A stretch of DNA of 16,235 bases from JABDPF01 sp036351575 (GCA_036351575.1 JAZBPJ010000108.1:1-16235), one strand, 5' to 3'; numbered from the stretch's first letter, positions 1-9,043 are shown. Numbers and translations: made by a program. The notes: generated from the letters alone by a model not told the origin.

Positions 1-319
1 CGCCGCGTACCTCCACGGGAGCGGTGCGGTGCAATACCTCAAAAGAAGAGTGGAGGAAGAAAACCAGGGGACCGCCGGCGTGCTGCCATGAAACGCCGGT
101 CGCAGTCTTTACGACATCCCTGTCTGTTTTCGCTCATCCTGAGCTTTGCACTGCAGCTACTAAGCTAGTCCCTGCCGGAATGCGGGTCAAGCCGTTCTGT
201 TCATAAAAGATAAGCTTACATTTATTCAAAATATTAAATTTGACAATGATTGCCGATTCGCTACATTGGATTGGCGGGACCAGCGCTTCCGCATTGCCAG
301 AACGACCCAGGGAGCCGCT
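1..319. other. Non-coding region upstream of gltB
   Basis: No convincing gene is seen here. The left 190 bases are of ordinary GC content. Positions about 198-262 are sharply AT-rich compared with the rest of the window, as expected of a promoter and regulator-binding region. A short open frame at 88-168 would encode 26 residues, basic at the start and then hydrophobic (MKRRSQSLRHPCLFSLILS...), but it lacks a well-spaced ribosome binding site, its ATG sits in the loop of a small hairpin (75-80 with 94-99), and I do not call it a gene. Nothing identifies the gene further upstream. Confidence 0.6.
240..267 (+). promoter_or_regulatory. Predicted sigma70-type promoter of gltBD
   Basis: A perfect -35 hexamer TTGACA lies at 240-245. 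After 16 bases follows TACATT at 262-267, which matches 4 of 6 positions of the -10 consensus. Transcription would begin near 274, giving a leader of about 46 nt to the TTG at 320. Just upstream, 224-236 (ATTCAAAATATTA) matches the IHF consensus WATCAANNNNTTR with one mismatch. IHF and Lrp are known to act on E. coli gltBDF, so an IHF site would make sense here, but this is inference from a degenerate motif in an AT-rich stretch. Confidence 0.5.
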
Positions 320-3300
320 TTGTCCACACGCACCAACAAGCTTCACGACAGCGCCCGCGACTTTCGCGACAGTTGCGGCTTCGCCCTGCTTGCCCACATG
401 GACGGTGAAAAAAGCCACTGGCTGGTGCGCACCACGCTGGAATCCCTGGCGCGGCTCACCCACCGGGGCGCCGTGGCCGCCGACGGCAAGTCCGGCGACG
501 GCTGCGGCATCATGCTCCAGTTCCCCGAGCCCTTCTTGCGCTCGGTCGCTGAAGAATGCGGCTTTCGGCTGACCGAACGCTTTGCCTCGGGCCTGGTCTT
601 TTTTTCCCCGGATGACAAGCTCATTCGGCGCGGCCAGGAAATCATCGAGCGCCACCTCGGCGAGTCCGCCCTGCAGGTCACCGGCTGGCGTGAGGTGCCC
701 ACCGACCCGGGCGTGGTGGGAAAACAGGCGCTGGCCTGCATGCCCGCCATCTACCAGGTGTTCGTCAACGCGCCCAGCGGCTGGCGGCCGCACGACATCG
801 AACGGCAGCTGTTCGCCGCCAGGCGCATGGCGTTCGACGAGCAGCGCAAACTGCCCGACCCGGACCCGCTGCACTACGTGGTCACGCTCTCCAACCTGAC
901 CATGGTGTACAAGGGCCTGGTGCAGGCCGAACACCTGGGGGACTACTACCTGGACCTTCAGGACGAGCGCATGACGTCGGCAATCGGCATCTGCCACCAG
1001 CGCTTCTCCACCAACACGCTGCCGCGCTGGAACTATGCGCAGCCGTTCCGCTACCTGGCGCACAACGGCGAAATCAACAGCGTCAACGCGAACCGCGACT
1101 GGGCCAATGCCCGTGCCGCGATCCTGCGCTCGCCGCTCTTGCCGCGGCTCGAGGAACTGTCTCACCTGGTCAACGAAAGCGGATCGGACTCCTCTTCGCT
1201 GGACAACCTGCTGGAAGTCTTCCTGGCGGGCGGCATGGACATCTACCGCGCGATGCGCCTGGTCATGCCACCGGCCGTGCGCGAGGACATGGACCCCGAC
1301 CTGAAGGCGTTCATCGAGTTCAACTCCATGCACCAGGAGCCCTGGGACGGACCCGCCGGCGTGGTGGCCACCAACGGCAGCGTCGCCAGCTGCAACCTCG
1401 ACCGCAACGGCCTGCGCCCGGCGCGTTACAGCATCACGCATGACGGGGTCTTCACGGTGGCCTCTGAGGCCGGCGTCTGGGACTGCCCGCCGCAGCGCAT
1501 CAAGCGGCGCGGGCGCCTCGGGCCGGGCGAGATGATCGCGGTGGACACCGAGACCGGGCGCTTCTGGAAAAACAACGCCATCGACGACACCCTGAAGGCG
1601 ACGCACGCCTACCGCGAGTGGATGACCGAGAACGTGATCCGCGTGCGCACCAACGACGAACAGGAGCGCCGCGCGGCGGAGCGGTTCATGCGCCAGTCAG
1701 CGCACGAACTGCCCGCGATTCAGAAACTGTTCGGGCTCGGCGCCGAGGAAATCGAGACGATCATCAACCCGCTGGCCATGGACGCGCAGGAGCCGGTCGG
1801 TTCCATGGGCGACGATACGCCGCTGGCCGTGCTGTCGCGCCGCAACCGCTCGATCTACGACTATTTTCGCCAGTCGTTTGCGCAGGTGACCAATCCGCCG
1901 ATCGACCCGCTGCGCGAATCCTCGGTGATGTCGCTGGAGACCTGCATCGGGCGCGAGCACAACGTTTTCCACGAGACGGCCTCGCACGCCTACCGCGTCC
2001 TGCTGCCGTGGCCGGTGCTCAACTACGTCACCTACCAGAACATACTGGAACTGGACGCCCGGCATTACCGCACCGTGCGCTTCAGCCTGAATTTTGACCC
2101 GACGATGAGCAATCTTCGGTCAGCCCTGGAGACACTCGCGGCCGACTCTGTCGAGGCCGTGGACGGCGGCGCCACCATCATCGTGCTCAGCGATCGCGAC
2201 ACGGCGCGCGGCTTGCTGCCCGCGCCCGCCCCCCTGGCGGTGGGCGCGGTGCACCAGGCCCTGCTGCGTTCCGGCCTGCGGCCCAACGCGAACATCGTCA
2301 TCGAAACCGGCTCGGCGCGCGACCCCCACCAGTACGCCGTGCTGCTGGGCCTCGGCGCGACGGCCATCTATCCCTACCTGGCCTACCAGACCATCAACCA
2401 GCAGCAACAGCTGGGCGCGCTGGATGGCGAGGCGATCGCCCTGCGCAAGAACTACCGCCGCGGCATTCGCAAAGGCCTGCTCAAGATCCTTTCCAAGATG
2501 GGCATTTGCACGATGGCCAGCTACCGCGGCTCTCAGCTGTTCGAGGCCGTCGGCCTGGCGAACGAAGTCACGGAGCTGTGCTGCCCGAAAGTCGCCACGA
2601 AAATCAGCGGGGCCGGGTTCGAGCAGCTGCAGGACGATGTAAATAAAGTCGCCGACACCGCCTGGGCCCGCGGAACACGACCGGTTCGCGACGGCCTTTA
2701 CCGCTTCATGCACGGCGGCGAAGACCACGCGTACAACCCGGACGTGGTGATGAACCTGCAAAAAGCCGTGATGAGCGGCGCGTGGCCTGACTACCTTGCT
2801 TTTGCGGACGCCGTGAACCGGCGCCCCGTGCTGGCCCTGCGAGACCTGCTGGCGCTGAAACCGGCTGCAAGACCGCTGGAGCCGGAACAGGTCGAACCCG
2901 AAGAGGCGATTTATCCGCGCTTTGACACGGCGGCCATGTCGATCGGCGCGCTGTCCCCCGAGGCGCACGAGTCACTCGCCATCGCGATGAACCGGCTCGG
3001 CGGACGCTCCAATTCCGGCGAGGGCGGCGAAGACCCCGGCCGTTTCGACAGTGAACGCAACTCGCGGATCAAGCAGGTGGCATCCGGTCGCTTCGGTGTC
3101 AGCGCGCACTACCTGAACAGCGCCGACGTTCTGCAAATCAAGGTGGCCCAGGGCGCCAAGCCGGGAGAGGGCGGACAGCTCCCCGGCCACAAGGTCACCG
3201 CCGAGATCGCGGCGCTGCGTTTTTCCACGCCGGGCGTCACGCTGATTTCACCGCCCCCTCACCATGACATCTACTCGATCGAAGACCTGGCGCAGCTCAT

Positions 3301-4810
3301 TTTCGACCTCAAGATGGTCAACCCGGACGCGCTGGTGTCGGTCAAGCTGGTATCCGGTTCGGGCGTCGGCACCATCGCGGTCGGCGTGGCCAAGGCCTAT
3401 GCCGACCTGATCACGATCGCCGGCTTTGACGGCGGCACCGGCGCCAGCCCGCTCAGCTCGGTCAAGTATGCCGGCCTGCCCTGGGAGCTCGGCCTGGCCG
3501 AAACCCACCAGGCGCTGGTGGAAAACGAGCTGCGGCACAAAATCCGCCTGCAGGTGGACGGCGGTCTCAAGACCGGCCTGGACGTCGTCAAGGGCGCCAT
3601 GCTCGGTGCGGAAAGCTTCGGTTTCGGCACCGGCCCGATGGTCGCGCTGGGCTGCAAGTACCTGCGCATATGCCACCTCAACAACTGCGCGACGGGGGTG
3701 GCCACGCAGAACACCGAGCTGAGGCGCGACCACTACCACGGCTCACCGGAACGCGTAATGAACTACTTTCGCTTCCTGGCGCGTGACGTCCGGCAAATCA
3801 TGGCGACGCTGGGCATCTCGAAATTCAATGACCTGATCGGCCGCAGCGACCTGCTCGAGCAGCTGCCCGGCCAAAGCGCGAAGCAGGAACGCCTGGACCT
3901 GGCCCCTGTGCTGGCCTCCGCGGCGACCCGGGGCAAACACGCGCCCTGGTGCACGCAGGAGAAAAACACACCGTACGACGAAGGAAAACTGAACCGCGCA
4001 ATCCTCGAAGCCGCCGGTGCGGCGATCGACGGTGAAAACAGCTGGACCGGGCACTTCGGCATCCGCAACGACGACCGCTCGGTCGGCGCGATGCTTTCCG
4101 GCGCCGTGGCCCGCGCCCACGGGCGCGAGGGGCTGCCCGAAGACCGTTTGCGCGTGCAGCTCAAGGGCACGGCCGGCCAGAGTTTCGCTTGCTGGAACGC
4201 AGCCGGCGTCTCCCTGCATCTCGAAGGGGAAGCCAACGACTACGTCGGCAAGGGCATGTCCGGCGGCCGCATCGTCCTGACCACGCCCGAAACCGAGCGC
4301 GCGCAGGCGCAGCGCAACGTGATCTGCGGGAACGCCTGTCTCTATGGCGCAACGGGCGGCGAACTGTATGCCAACGGCCAGGCGGGCGAGCGTTTCGCGG
4401 TGCGCAACTCCGGTGCCGACGCGGTGATCGAGGGCGCCGGTCATCACGCCTGCGAGTACATGACCGGGGGTTCCGTCGCGATTCTGGGACCGGTGGGCCC
4501 CAACCTGGCCGCGGGCATGACCGGCGGCGAGCTGTTCCTGCTCGACCAGGCGGGCCTGGTGGAACGTTACCTGAACCGCGAATTCGTGGTTGCCTCCCGG
4601 CTGGAAAACCATGCCTCGCCGAAACCGGCGCGGCGGCTGCGGAAAATGATCGAACGTCACGTCGAGTTGACCGAGAGCGAGTGGGGGGCGCGCGTGCTCG
4701 AACGCTGGGAAATGATGCTGGGCTACTGGGTCTATGTCGTGCCGAAGAACCTGGCGGCGAGTGACGCGATCTCCCAGCAGGACGTGCCTTTGCGGGTCGT
4801 CAGGGCCTGA
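320..4810 (+). CDS. gltB: Glutamate synthase (NADPH) large subunit
   Basis: Large (alpha) subunit of cytoplasmic glutamate synthase. It hydrolyses glutamine and passes the ammonia internally to 2-oxoglutarate, making glutamate with electrons delivered by GltD. From the TTG at 320 the product has 1496 residues, close to the E. coli length. Residue 19 is the Cys of DSCGF, expected to become the N-terminal nucleophile of the class II amidotransferase after propeptide removal. HNGEIN lies near residues 248-253. The FMN/2-oxoglutarate synthase domain covers roughly 870-1160 and contains GEGGEDPGRF and KPGEGGQLPGHKV. C1112, C1118 and C1123 (C-x5-C-x4-C) match the 3Fe-4S ligands of the family. The Gly-rich beta-helix domain is near 1310-1410. 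I prefer the TTG at 320 because AGGGAG sits 5 nt upstream. An in-frame TTG at 266 has no ribosome binding site and overlaps the predicted -10. Ten bases separate the gene from gltD. Confidence 0.97.
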   Translation: MSTRTNKLHDSARDFRDSCGFALLAHMDGEKSHWLVRTTLESLARLTHRGAVAADGKSGDGCGIMLQFPEPFLRSVAEECGFRLTERFASGLVFFSPDDKLIRRGQEIIERHLGESALQVTGWREVPTDPGVVGKQALACMPAIYQVFVNAPSGWRPHDIERQLFAARRMAFDEQRKLPDPDPLHYVVTLSNLTMVYKGLVQAEHLGDYYLDLQDERMTSAIGICHQRFSTNTLPRWNYAQPFRYLAHNGEINSVNANRDWANARAAILRSPLLPRLEELSHLVNESGSDSSSLDNLLEVFLAGGMDIYRAMRLVMPPAVREDMDPDLKAFIEFNSMHQEPWDGPAGVVATNGSVASCNLDRNGLRPARYSITHDGVFTVASEAGVWDCPPQRIKRRGRLGPGEMIAVDTETGRFWKNNAIDDTLKATHAYREWMTENVIRVRTNDEQERRAAERFMRQSAHELPAIQKLFGLGAEEIETIINPLAMDAQEPVGSMGDDTPLAVLSRRNRSIYDYFRQSFAQVTNPPIDPLRESSVMSLETCIGREHNVFHETASHAYRVLLPWPVLNYVTYQNILELDARHYRTVRFSLNFDPTMSNLRSALETLAADSVEAVDGGATIIVLSDRDTARGLLPAPAPLAVGAVHQALLRSGLRPNANIVIETGSARDPHQYAVLLGLGATAIYPYLAYQTINQQQQLGALDGEAIALRKNYRRGIRKGLLKILSKMGICTMASYRGSQLFEAVGLANEVTELCCPKVATKISGAGFEQLQDDVNKVADTAWARGTRPVRDGLYRFMHGGEDHAYNPDVVMNLQKAVMSGAWPDYLAFADAVNRRPVLALRDLLALKPAARPLEPEQVEPEEAIYPRFDTAAMSIGALSPEAHESLAIAMNRLGGRSNSGEGGEDPGRFDSERNSRIKQVASGRFGVSAHYLNSADVLQIKVAQGAKPGEGGQLPGHKVTAEIAALRFSTPGVTLISPPPHHDIYSIEDLAQLIFDLKMVNPDALVSVKLVSGSGVGTIAVGVAKAYADLITIAGFDGGTGASPLSSVKYAGLPWELGLAETHQALVENELRHKIRLQVDGGLKTGLDVVKGAMLGAESFGFGTGPMVALGCKYLRICHLNNCATGVATQNTELRRDHYHGSPERVMNYFRFLARDVRQIMATLGISKFNDLIGRSDLLEQLPGQSAKQERLDLAPVLASAATRGKHAPWCTQEKNTPYDEGKLNRAILEAAGAAIDGENSWTGHFGIRNDDRSVGAMLSGAVARAHGREGLPEDRLRVQLKGTAGQSFACWNAAGVSLHLEGEANDYVGKGMSGGRIVLTTPETERAQAQRNVICGNACLYGATGGELYANGQAGERFAVRNSGADAVIEGAGHHACEYMTGGSVAILGPVGPNLAAGMTGGELFLLDQAGLVERYLNREFVVASRLENHASPKPARRLRKMIERHVELTESEWGARVLERWEMMLGYWVYVVPKNLAASDAISQQDVPLRVVRA

Positions 4811-4820
4811 GGGAACGGGT

Positions 4821-6233
4821 ATGAGCGACAGCAAAGACGTCTTTGCCTTCCTGAACCGCGAACGGCGCGACCCGGAGCTGTTGCCGCTGGAACTGCGACG
4901 CAGCGAATTCCGCGAAATATACGAACCGTTCGAGCAGGCGGAGGCCGCCAGGCAGTCGGAGCGCTGCCTGGACTGCGGCAATCCTTACTGCGAATGGAAG
5001 TGCCCCGTGCACAACTACATTCCGAACTGGCTGAAACTCGCGGAAGAGGGGCGTATCGAGGAAGCGGCCGAGCTGTGCCATGAAACCAACAGCCTGCCGG
5101 AAGTCTGCGGCCGGATCTGCCCGCAGGACCGCCTGTGCGAAGAGGCCTGCACGCTGGCCACCGGTTTTGGCGCCGTCACTATCGGCGCGGTCGAGCGCTA
5201 TATCGTCGACGAGGCGTTCAAGCGCGGCTGGCGGCCGGACCTTTCCGGCGTCGAACAGCGACCGTGGCGGGTTGCGATCGTCGGCGCCGGGCCCGCCGGC
5301 CTGGCCTGCGCCGACGTGCTGGCGCGCAATGGCGTGACGTCCACGGTCTATGACCGCTACCCCGAAATCGGCGGGCTGCTCAGTTTCGGAATCCCTGAAT
5401 TCAAGCTGGAGCTGGCTGTCATGCAGCGCCGTCGCGCGGTGCTGGAAGAGGCCGGCGTGAAGTTCCGGCTGGGCTGCGAGGTCGGGCGTGACGTCTCGAT
5501 GGATGAACTGCTCGAATCATACGACGCGGTGTTCCTGGGCACCGGCACCTACCGGCCGGTGGAAGCCCGTCTGCCCGGCGCCGAGAAAGGCGGCATCGTG
5601 CCGGCGCTCGAATTCCTGATCGGACAAACCGCCGATCAACACGACCTGGACCTGCCCGATTATCCGCTGATCGATCTTGGCGGCGAACAGGTCCTGGTGC
5701 TTGGCGGCGGCGATACCGCGATGGACTGCGTCAGAACCGCCCTGCGCCAGGGCGCCGACCGCGTGACCTGCGTTTACCGCCGCGACCAGGAAAACATGCC
5801 GGGCTCGCGCCGCGAGGTAAAACACGCGATGAGCGAAGGCGTACATTTTGAATTCAACACCTCCCCGCTTCGCCTGGTGCACGAGGATGATCGCCTGACC
5901 GGGCTCGAGGTCGTCCGCACACGGCTGATTGCAACCGAGGGCGGGCGGGCGCGTCCGGAACCGATCGAGGGCAGCGAGGAAATCATTCCAGCCAGTACCG
6001 TCATATTCGCCTTCGGCTACCGGCCCAGCCCCCCGGACTGGCTGCGCGACCTGGGCGTCGAGATCGAGGAAAGCGGCCTGGTGCATATGCCGGGCCGGCT
6101 GCCGGGCCAGACCAGCAATCCTTCGATCTTCGCAGCCGGCGACATGGTCCGGGGCTCGGACCTGGTGGTGACGGCCGTCGCGGACGCGCGCGAATGCGCG
6201 CTCTCGATCATTCAGCACCTCGAAAAGCGCTGA
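4821..6233 (+). CDS. gltD: Glutamate synthase (NADPH) small subunit
   Basis: Small (beta) subunit of glutamate synthase, 470 residues and so near the E. coli length. It oxidises NADPH on FAD and passes electrons through iron-sulfur clusters to the FMN of GltB. Two N-terminal cysteine groups supply 4Fe-4S ligands: C49, C52, C57 and C61, then C96, C100, C106 and C110. The FAD-binding Rossmann motif VGAGPAG is at about 154-160 and the NADPH-binding motif LGGGDTA at about 294-300. A C-terminal FAD contact motif begins AAGDMVRGSD. The ATG at 4821 is chosen because GAGGGA lies 6 nt upstream and the protein then begins in register with the family. The open frame extends further upstream into gltB, but that part is not homologous. 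It lies 10 nt after gltB and is almost certainly on the same transcript. No clear intrinsic terminator follows; AGGGCGCCCT at 6244-6253 is a loopless palindrome. Confidence 0.96.
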   Translation: MSDSKDVFAFLNRERRDPELLPLELRRSEFREIYEPFEQAEAARQSERCLDCGNPYCEWKCPVHNYIPNWLKLAEEGRIEEAAELCHETNSLPEVCGRICPQDRLCEEACTLATGFGAVTIGAVERYIVDEAFKRGWRPDLSGVEQRPWRVAIVGAGPAGLACADVLARNGVTSTVYDRYPEIGGLLSFGIPEFKLELAVMQRRRAVLEEAGVKFRLGCEVGRDVSMDELLESYDAVFLGTGTYRPVEARLPGAEKGGIVPALEFLIGQTADQHDLDLPDYPLIDLGGEQVLVLGGGDTAMDCVRTALRQGADRVTCVYRRDQENMPGSRREVKHAMSEGVHFEFNTSPLRLVHEDDRLTGLEVVRTRLIATEGGRARPEPIEGSEEIIPASTVIFAFGYRPSPPDWLRDLGVEIEESGLVHMPGRLPGQTSNPSIFAAGDMVRGSDLVVTAVADARECALSIIQHLEKR

Positions 6234-6359
6234 GTCAGCCTTTAGGGCGCCCTCTTGCGTTTACACGTTGACGTATGTCATCACGCAGGCGCCAGCCTTG
6301 CCGCAACATGAGAAAGTGCGAAAACGCAACTGCAGAATTCGGTCCAGGGCGATACCAAC

Positions 6360-6812
6360 ATGAGCAAACTGACCGCAGAAAAAGCCTCGTCCGAGGCATT
6401 CATACCCTTGATGCAGGAGTTGGCCGCCGCCTACCAGGCTTTCTCCCTTTACGACGCGGAAGGGCTCCGCGCCTCCGGTTCGGGGTTGACGCCCTCGCAG
6501 GCGCGCGTCGTATTCACGCTGGGCGGCACGGAAGGCATGACCTGCAAGGAGATCGGCGATATTACGCTGATCACCAAGGGAACGCTGACCGGCGTGGTTG
6601 ACCGGCTCGAAGAAAAGGGGCTGGTGGAGCGATGGTCGGTCGAAGGCGACGGCCGCAAGACCATCGTGGCGCTGACCGGAAACGGCGAGGCGGTTTACGA
6701 AGCCGAGTACCCCCGGCACATTGCCTTTCTCAAGGACAAGTTCGACGCACTGAGCGCTCGCGACCGCAAGCAGGCGACCAGCCTGCTCGCCCGCATCCGC
6801 AAGCTGTTCTGA
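6360..6812 (+). CDS. MarR-family winged-helix transcriptional regulator
   Basis: A 150-residue DNA-binding regulator of the MarR family, which usually acts as a dimer repressing its own or neighbouring genes until a small ligand binds. Helices at about 1-35 and 112-150 fit the dimerisation region. The winged helix-turn-helix spans about 45-105: the recognition region reads MTCKEIGDITLITKGTLTGVVDRLEEKGLVER (about residues 60-91, with helix-turn-helix at 60-84) and the wing carries the EGDGRK turn near 95-100 that is typical of the family. The ATG at 6360 is preceded by AGGG about 10 nt upstream, a slightly long spacing. The gene starts 126 nt after gltD, so it may have its own promoter, and it ends 37 nt before the DUF456 gene, suggesting a two-gene unit. 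Its ligand and targets cannot be told from the sequence. Confidence 0.88.
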   Translation: MSKLTAEKASSEAFIPLMQELAAAYQAFSLYDAEGLRASGSGLTPSQARVVFTLGGTEGMTCKEIGDITLITKGTLTGVVDRLEEKGLVERWSVEGDGRKTIVALTGNGEAVYEAEYPRHIAFLKDKFDALSARDRKQATSLLARIRKLF

Positions 6813-6849
6813 CTCAAAGCGGCGCAGCGGCACCGCGGGGTCGAAAGAA

Positions 6850-7347
6850 ATGGACTGGTCGATCTTTCTCTGGCTGCTGGTCGTCCTGATCGTGCTGGCC
6901 GGTGTGGCCGGCACCGTGATCCCGGCGCTGCCCGGGGCGCCCCTCGTTTTCGCAGGCCTGTTCCTCGGCGCATGGATCGGTGACTTCCAGGCGGTCGGCT
7001 GGTTCACTGTCGGCTGGCTGGGCGCCCTGGCGCTGGCGGCCTGGGTCGTCGATTTCATTGCCAGCGCCTTTGGCGCGCGGTACCTGGGAGCCTCGGCGCG
7101 GGCGTTCTGGGGCGCTGCCATCGGCGCGATCGCGGGCCTGTTCTTCGGCTTGCCGGGCTTCCTGCTCGGTCCGTTCATCGGCGCGGTCATCGGTGAGCTG
7201 AGCGGCGGAGCGGACATCGTGCGGTCGGGCCGCGCCGGTATCGGCGCCTGGCTCGGCATGATCGTCGCCACGGCGCTCAAGCTCGCCCTGGTGTTCCTGA
7301 TGATCGGGATTTTCAGCCTTTCACTTTTCTCCACAGCGCCCGGCTGA
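6850..7347 (+). CDS. DUF456 family membrane protein
   Basis: A 165-residue, very hydrophobic protein that I recognise as DUF456 from its pattern: an N-terminal membrane helix (about 4-25), the ALPGAP segment (26-31), and the Gly-rich segment GLPGFLLGPFIGAVIGEL (about 99-116), which is a family hallmark. Four or so membrane-spanning segments are expected in the inner membrane (about 4-25, 30-48, 52-75, 86-115 and 136-160, some possibly re-entrant). The function of the family is unknown; its glycine-rich helices resemble glycine-zipper segments, but that is only a resemblance. The ATG at 6850 follows a weak GGGG/GAAAG ribosome binding site. It lies 37 nt downstream of the MarR gene and is probably co-transcribed with it. 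Its last 35 bases overlap, in antisense, the end of the ThDP-enzyme gene. Confidence 0.85.
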   Translation: MDWSIFLWLLVVLIVLAGVAGTVIPALPGAPLVFAGLFLGAWIGDFQAVGWFTVGWLGALALAAWVVDFIASAFGARYLGASARAFWGAAIGAIAGLFFGLPGFLLGPFIGAVIGELSGGADIVRSGRAGIGAWLGMIVATALKLALVFLMIGIFSLSLFSTAPG

Positions 7348-9043
7348 TAATCCGCAGCTTGTTGCGCAGGTCAAAGCGGCGAATATTAGTCTGCACGGTG
7401 CCGACCGTGAACTGCGTCTTCTTTGAATAGTCGATGCGAACATCCACGATCACCGGGTAGCGGTCCTTCATCATGGCGACCACCCTGTCCAGCCCCTGCT
7501 CGATTTCCCCGTCGTTCGCGATCTGCACGAAACCGCAGCCGGTCGCCTCGGCGAACAGCCGGAAATCGAGTGCCGCCAGGTCCGTGCAGGTCGTTCGCTG
7601 GTAGGGCATCTGCTGGGCCTGGGCGATCTGGGACAGTTCGCCGTCGTTGAATACGAACCAGGCGACGGGCAAGCCGTTGCTGACCGCCGTGACCGACTCC
7701 ATCGCGGTCATCATGAAGGCGCCGTCGCCGACGATACCCACAACCTGCCGGTCGGGCTGCACGAGTTTCGCCCCGATCGTGGCCGGAACGCAGTAGCCCA
7801 TGCAATTGAAGTCCGTGGGTGAAAGGTAAGTGCCGCCGGCCGGCATGGGCATCAGTTCGGCGGTCAGGAAGGTATGGTTGCCGTCGTCCGCCACCACGAT
7901 GGCGTCGTCATCGAGCCGCGCGCGCAGCGCGGTGAAAAACCGCGCCGGGTTTACCCGGTCACCGGAATCGTGCTTGAACCATTCCTGCAGCCATGCCGCC
8001 TTGTCCGCGGCGATCGACTCCGCCAGCGCAGTAAAATCACGGATCTTGCCGCCGGCAACGAGCGCCTCGGCGATTGCGGGCACCGCGTCACGCGCATCGG
8101 CATGAACCGCAACGGCTGTTGCGTAGTTGCGCCCGATCGCTCCGACATTGATATCGACATGCACCAGGTTTTTCGGCGGCACGGCGCCGTAACTGCCCGT
8201 GCAGATCTCGGCGAAGCGTGTACCCACGGCGAGCATGGCGTCACAATCGGCAAAGGCATTGCGCGCGGCCGGCACCGCCGAGGGCCCGAAACCCATTCCG
8301 GTATGCAGCGGGTGGTCGGCCGGAAAAGCCGAAAGACCCTGCAGGGTCGTCGCCACGGGTGCGCCCAGGCGCTCGGCGATACGCACGATATCCGCGGTGA
8401 CGTCGCGCGCACCCCAGCCCACGAAAATACCGGGACGCTCCGCGGCGGCCAGCAGTTTCACGGCTTGTTCGATCGCTTCCTCGTCCAGGGCAGGCCGGGC
8501 GATGGTGTCGTCGAAATCGGGAATCTCACCGGCCTCGCCGGTCAGTAACTGCAGGTTCGCGGGCAGTTCGATATACACCGGTCCGGGTTCGCCCTCGACC
8601 GCCGTTTTCCAGGCCCGGTAAACCGTGCCGACCACCTCGTCGTAGCTCTCGATCTTGTAGGTCGCCTTGGTCAGGGTCCGCATCAGGGCCTGCTGGTCCA
8701 CTTCGTGCAGCTGGAACCCCTGCTTCATATCGCTGCGCACACCGCCGGAAATCACCAGCATCGGTATGCCGTCCAGGAACGCCTCGCCAACCCCGCTCAT
8801 CGCGTGCGTCAGTCCCGCCGCGGGCACCACCACCAGCACGCCCACCTGGTCCGATACGCGAGAAACGGCATCCGCCATGAACGACGCGCCCCCCTCGTGG
8901 GTCACGAGCAAGGGGCGTATCTGCTCGGACTCGCGCAATTCGTCGTACAACTCGATGTTGTGAACGCCCGGTATGCCGAAGGTATACCGGACACCGAGTC
9001 GCTCCAGCGCGTGACGAACCAGCCAGGCAGCGGTTTTTTTCAT
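7313..9043 (-). CDS. Thiamine-diphosphate-dependent enzyme, acetolactate synthase-like
   Basis: A 576-residue cytoplasmic protein with the three-domain layout of the acetolactate synthase/pyruvate oxidase/decarboxylase superfamily. The N-terminal pyrimidine-binding domain has the catalytic Glu50 in THEGGASFMADA, which activates the cofactor. A central domain spans about 185-340. The C-terminal pyrophosphate-binding domain has GDG at 439-441 followed, after 24 residues, by N466, the Mg2+/ThDP motif; the usual second Asn is Asp here (FNDGE). The Arg/Lys-rich tail (about 555-576) is unusual. The substrate cannot be assigned: it is not a close match to the IlvB, IlvG, AlsS or PoxB sequences I recall. 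The ATG at 9043 has GGAG 8 nt upstream. It follows thrC by 135 nt on the same strand with no convincing terminator between. An AHAS-type activity would fit threonine-to-isoleucine metabolism, but that is inference. Confidence 0.88.
   Translation of the reverse strand: MKKTAAWLVRHALERLGVRYTFGIPGVHNIELYDELRESEQIRPLLVTHEGGASFMADAVSRVSDQVGVLVVVPAAGLTHAMSGVGEAFLDGIPMLVISGGVRSDMKQGFQLHEVDQQALMRTLTKATYKIESYDEVVGTVYRAWKTAVEGEPGPVYIELPANLQLLTGEAGEIPDFDDTIARPALDEEAIEQAVKLLAAAERPGIFVGWGARDVTADIVRIAERLGAPVATTLQGLSAFPADHPLHTGMGFGPSAVPAARNAFADCDAMLAVGTRFAEICTGSYGAVPPKNLVHVDINVGAIGRNYATAVAVHADARDAVPAIAEALVAGGKIRDFTALAESIAADKAAWLQEWFKHDSGDRVNPARFFTALRARLDDDAIVVADDGNHTFLTAELMPMPAGGTYLSPTDFNCMGYCVPATIGAKLVQPDRQVVGIVGDGAFMMTAMESVTAVSNGLPVAWFVFNDGELSQIAQAQQMPYQRTTCTDLAALDFRLFAEATGCGFVQIANDGEIEQGLDRVVAMMKDRYPVIVDVRIDYSKKTQFTVGTVQTNIRRFDLRNKLRIISRALWRKVKG

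Noticed and set aside
88..168. A 26-codon frame upstream of gltB resembling a signal peptide
   Set aside because: No well-spaced ribosome binding site, start codon in a hairpin loop, and it precedes the predicted gltB promoter; chance is the simpler explanation.
134..1606. A 490-codon - strand open frame antisense to gltB
   Set aside because: Shadow of gltB; it begins in the amidotransferase region and shows only compositional bias.
6244..6253. AGGGCGCCCT after gltD as a terminator
   Set aside because: It is a palindrome with no loop and no following T-tract, so it cannot form a proper hairpin terminator.
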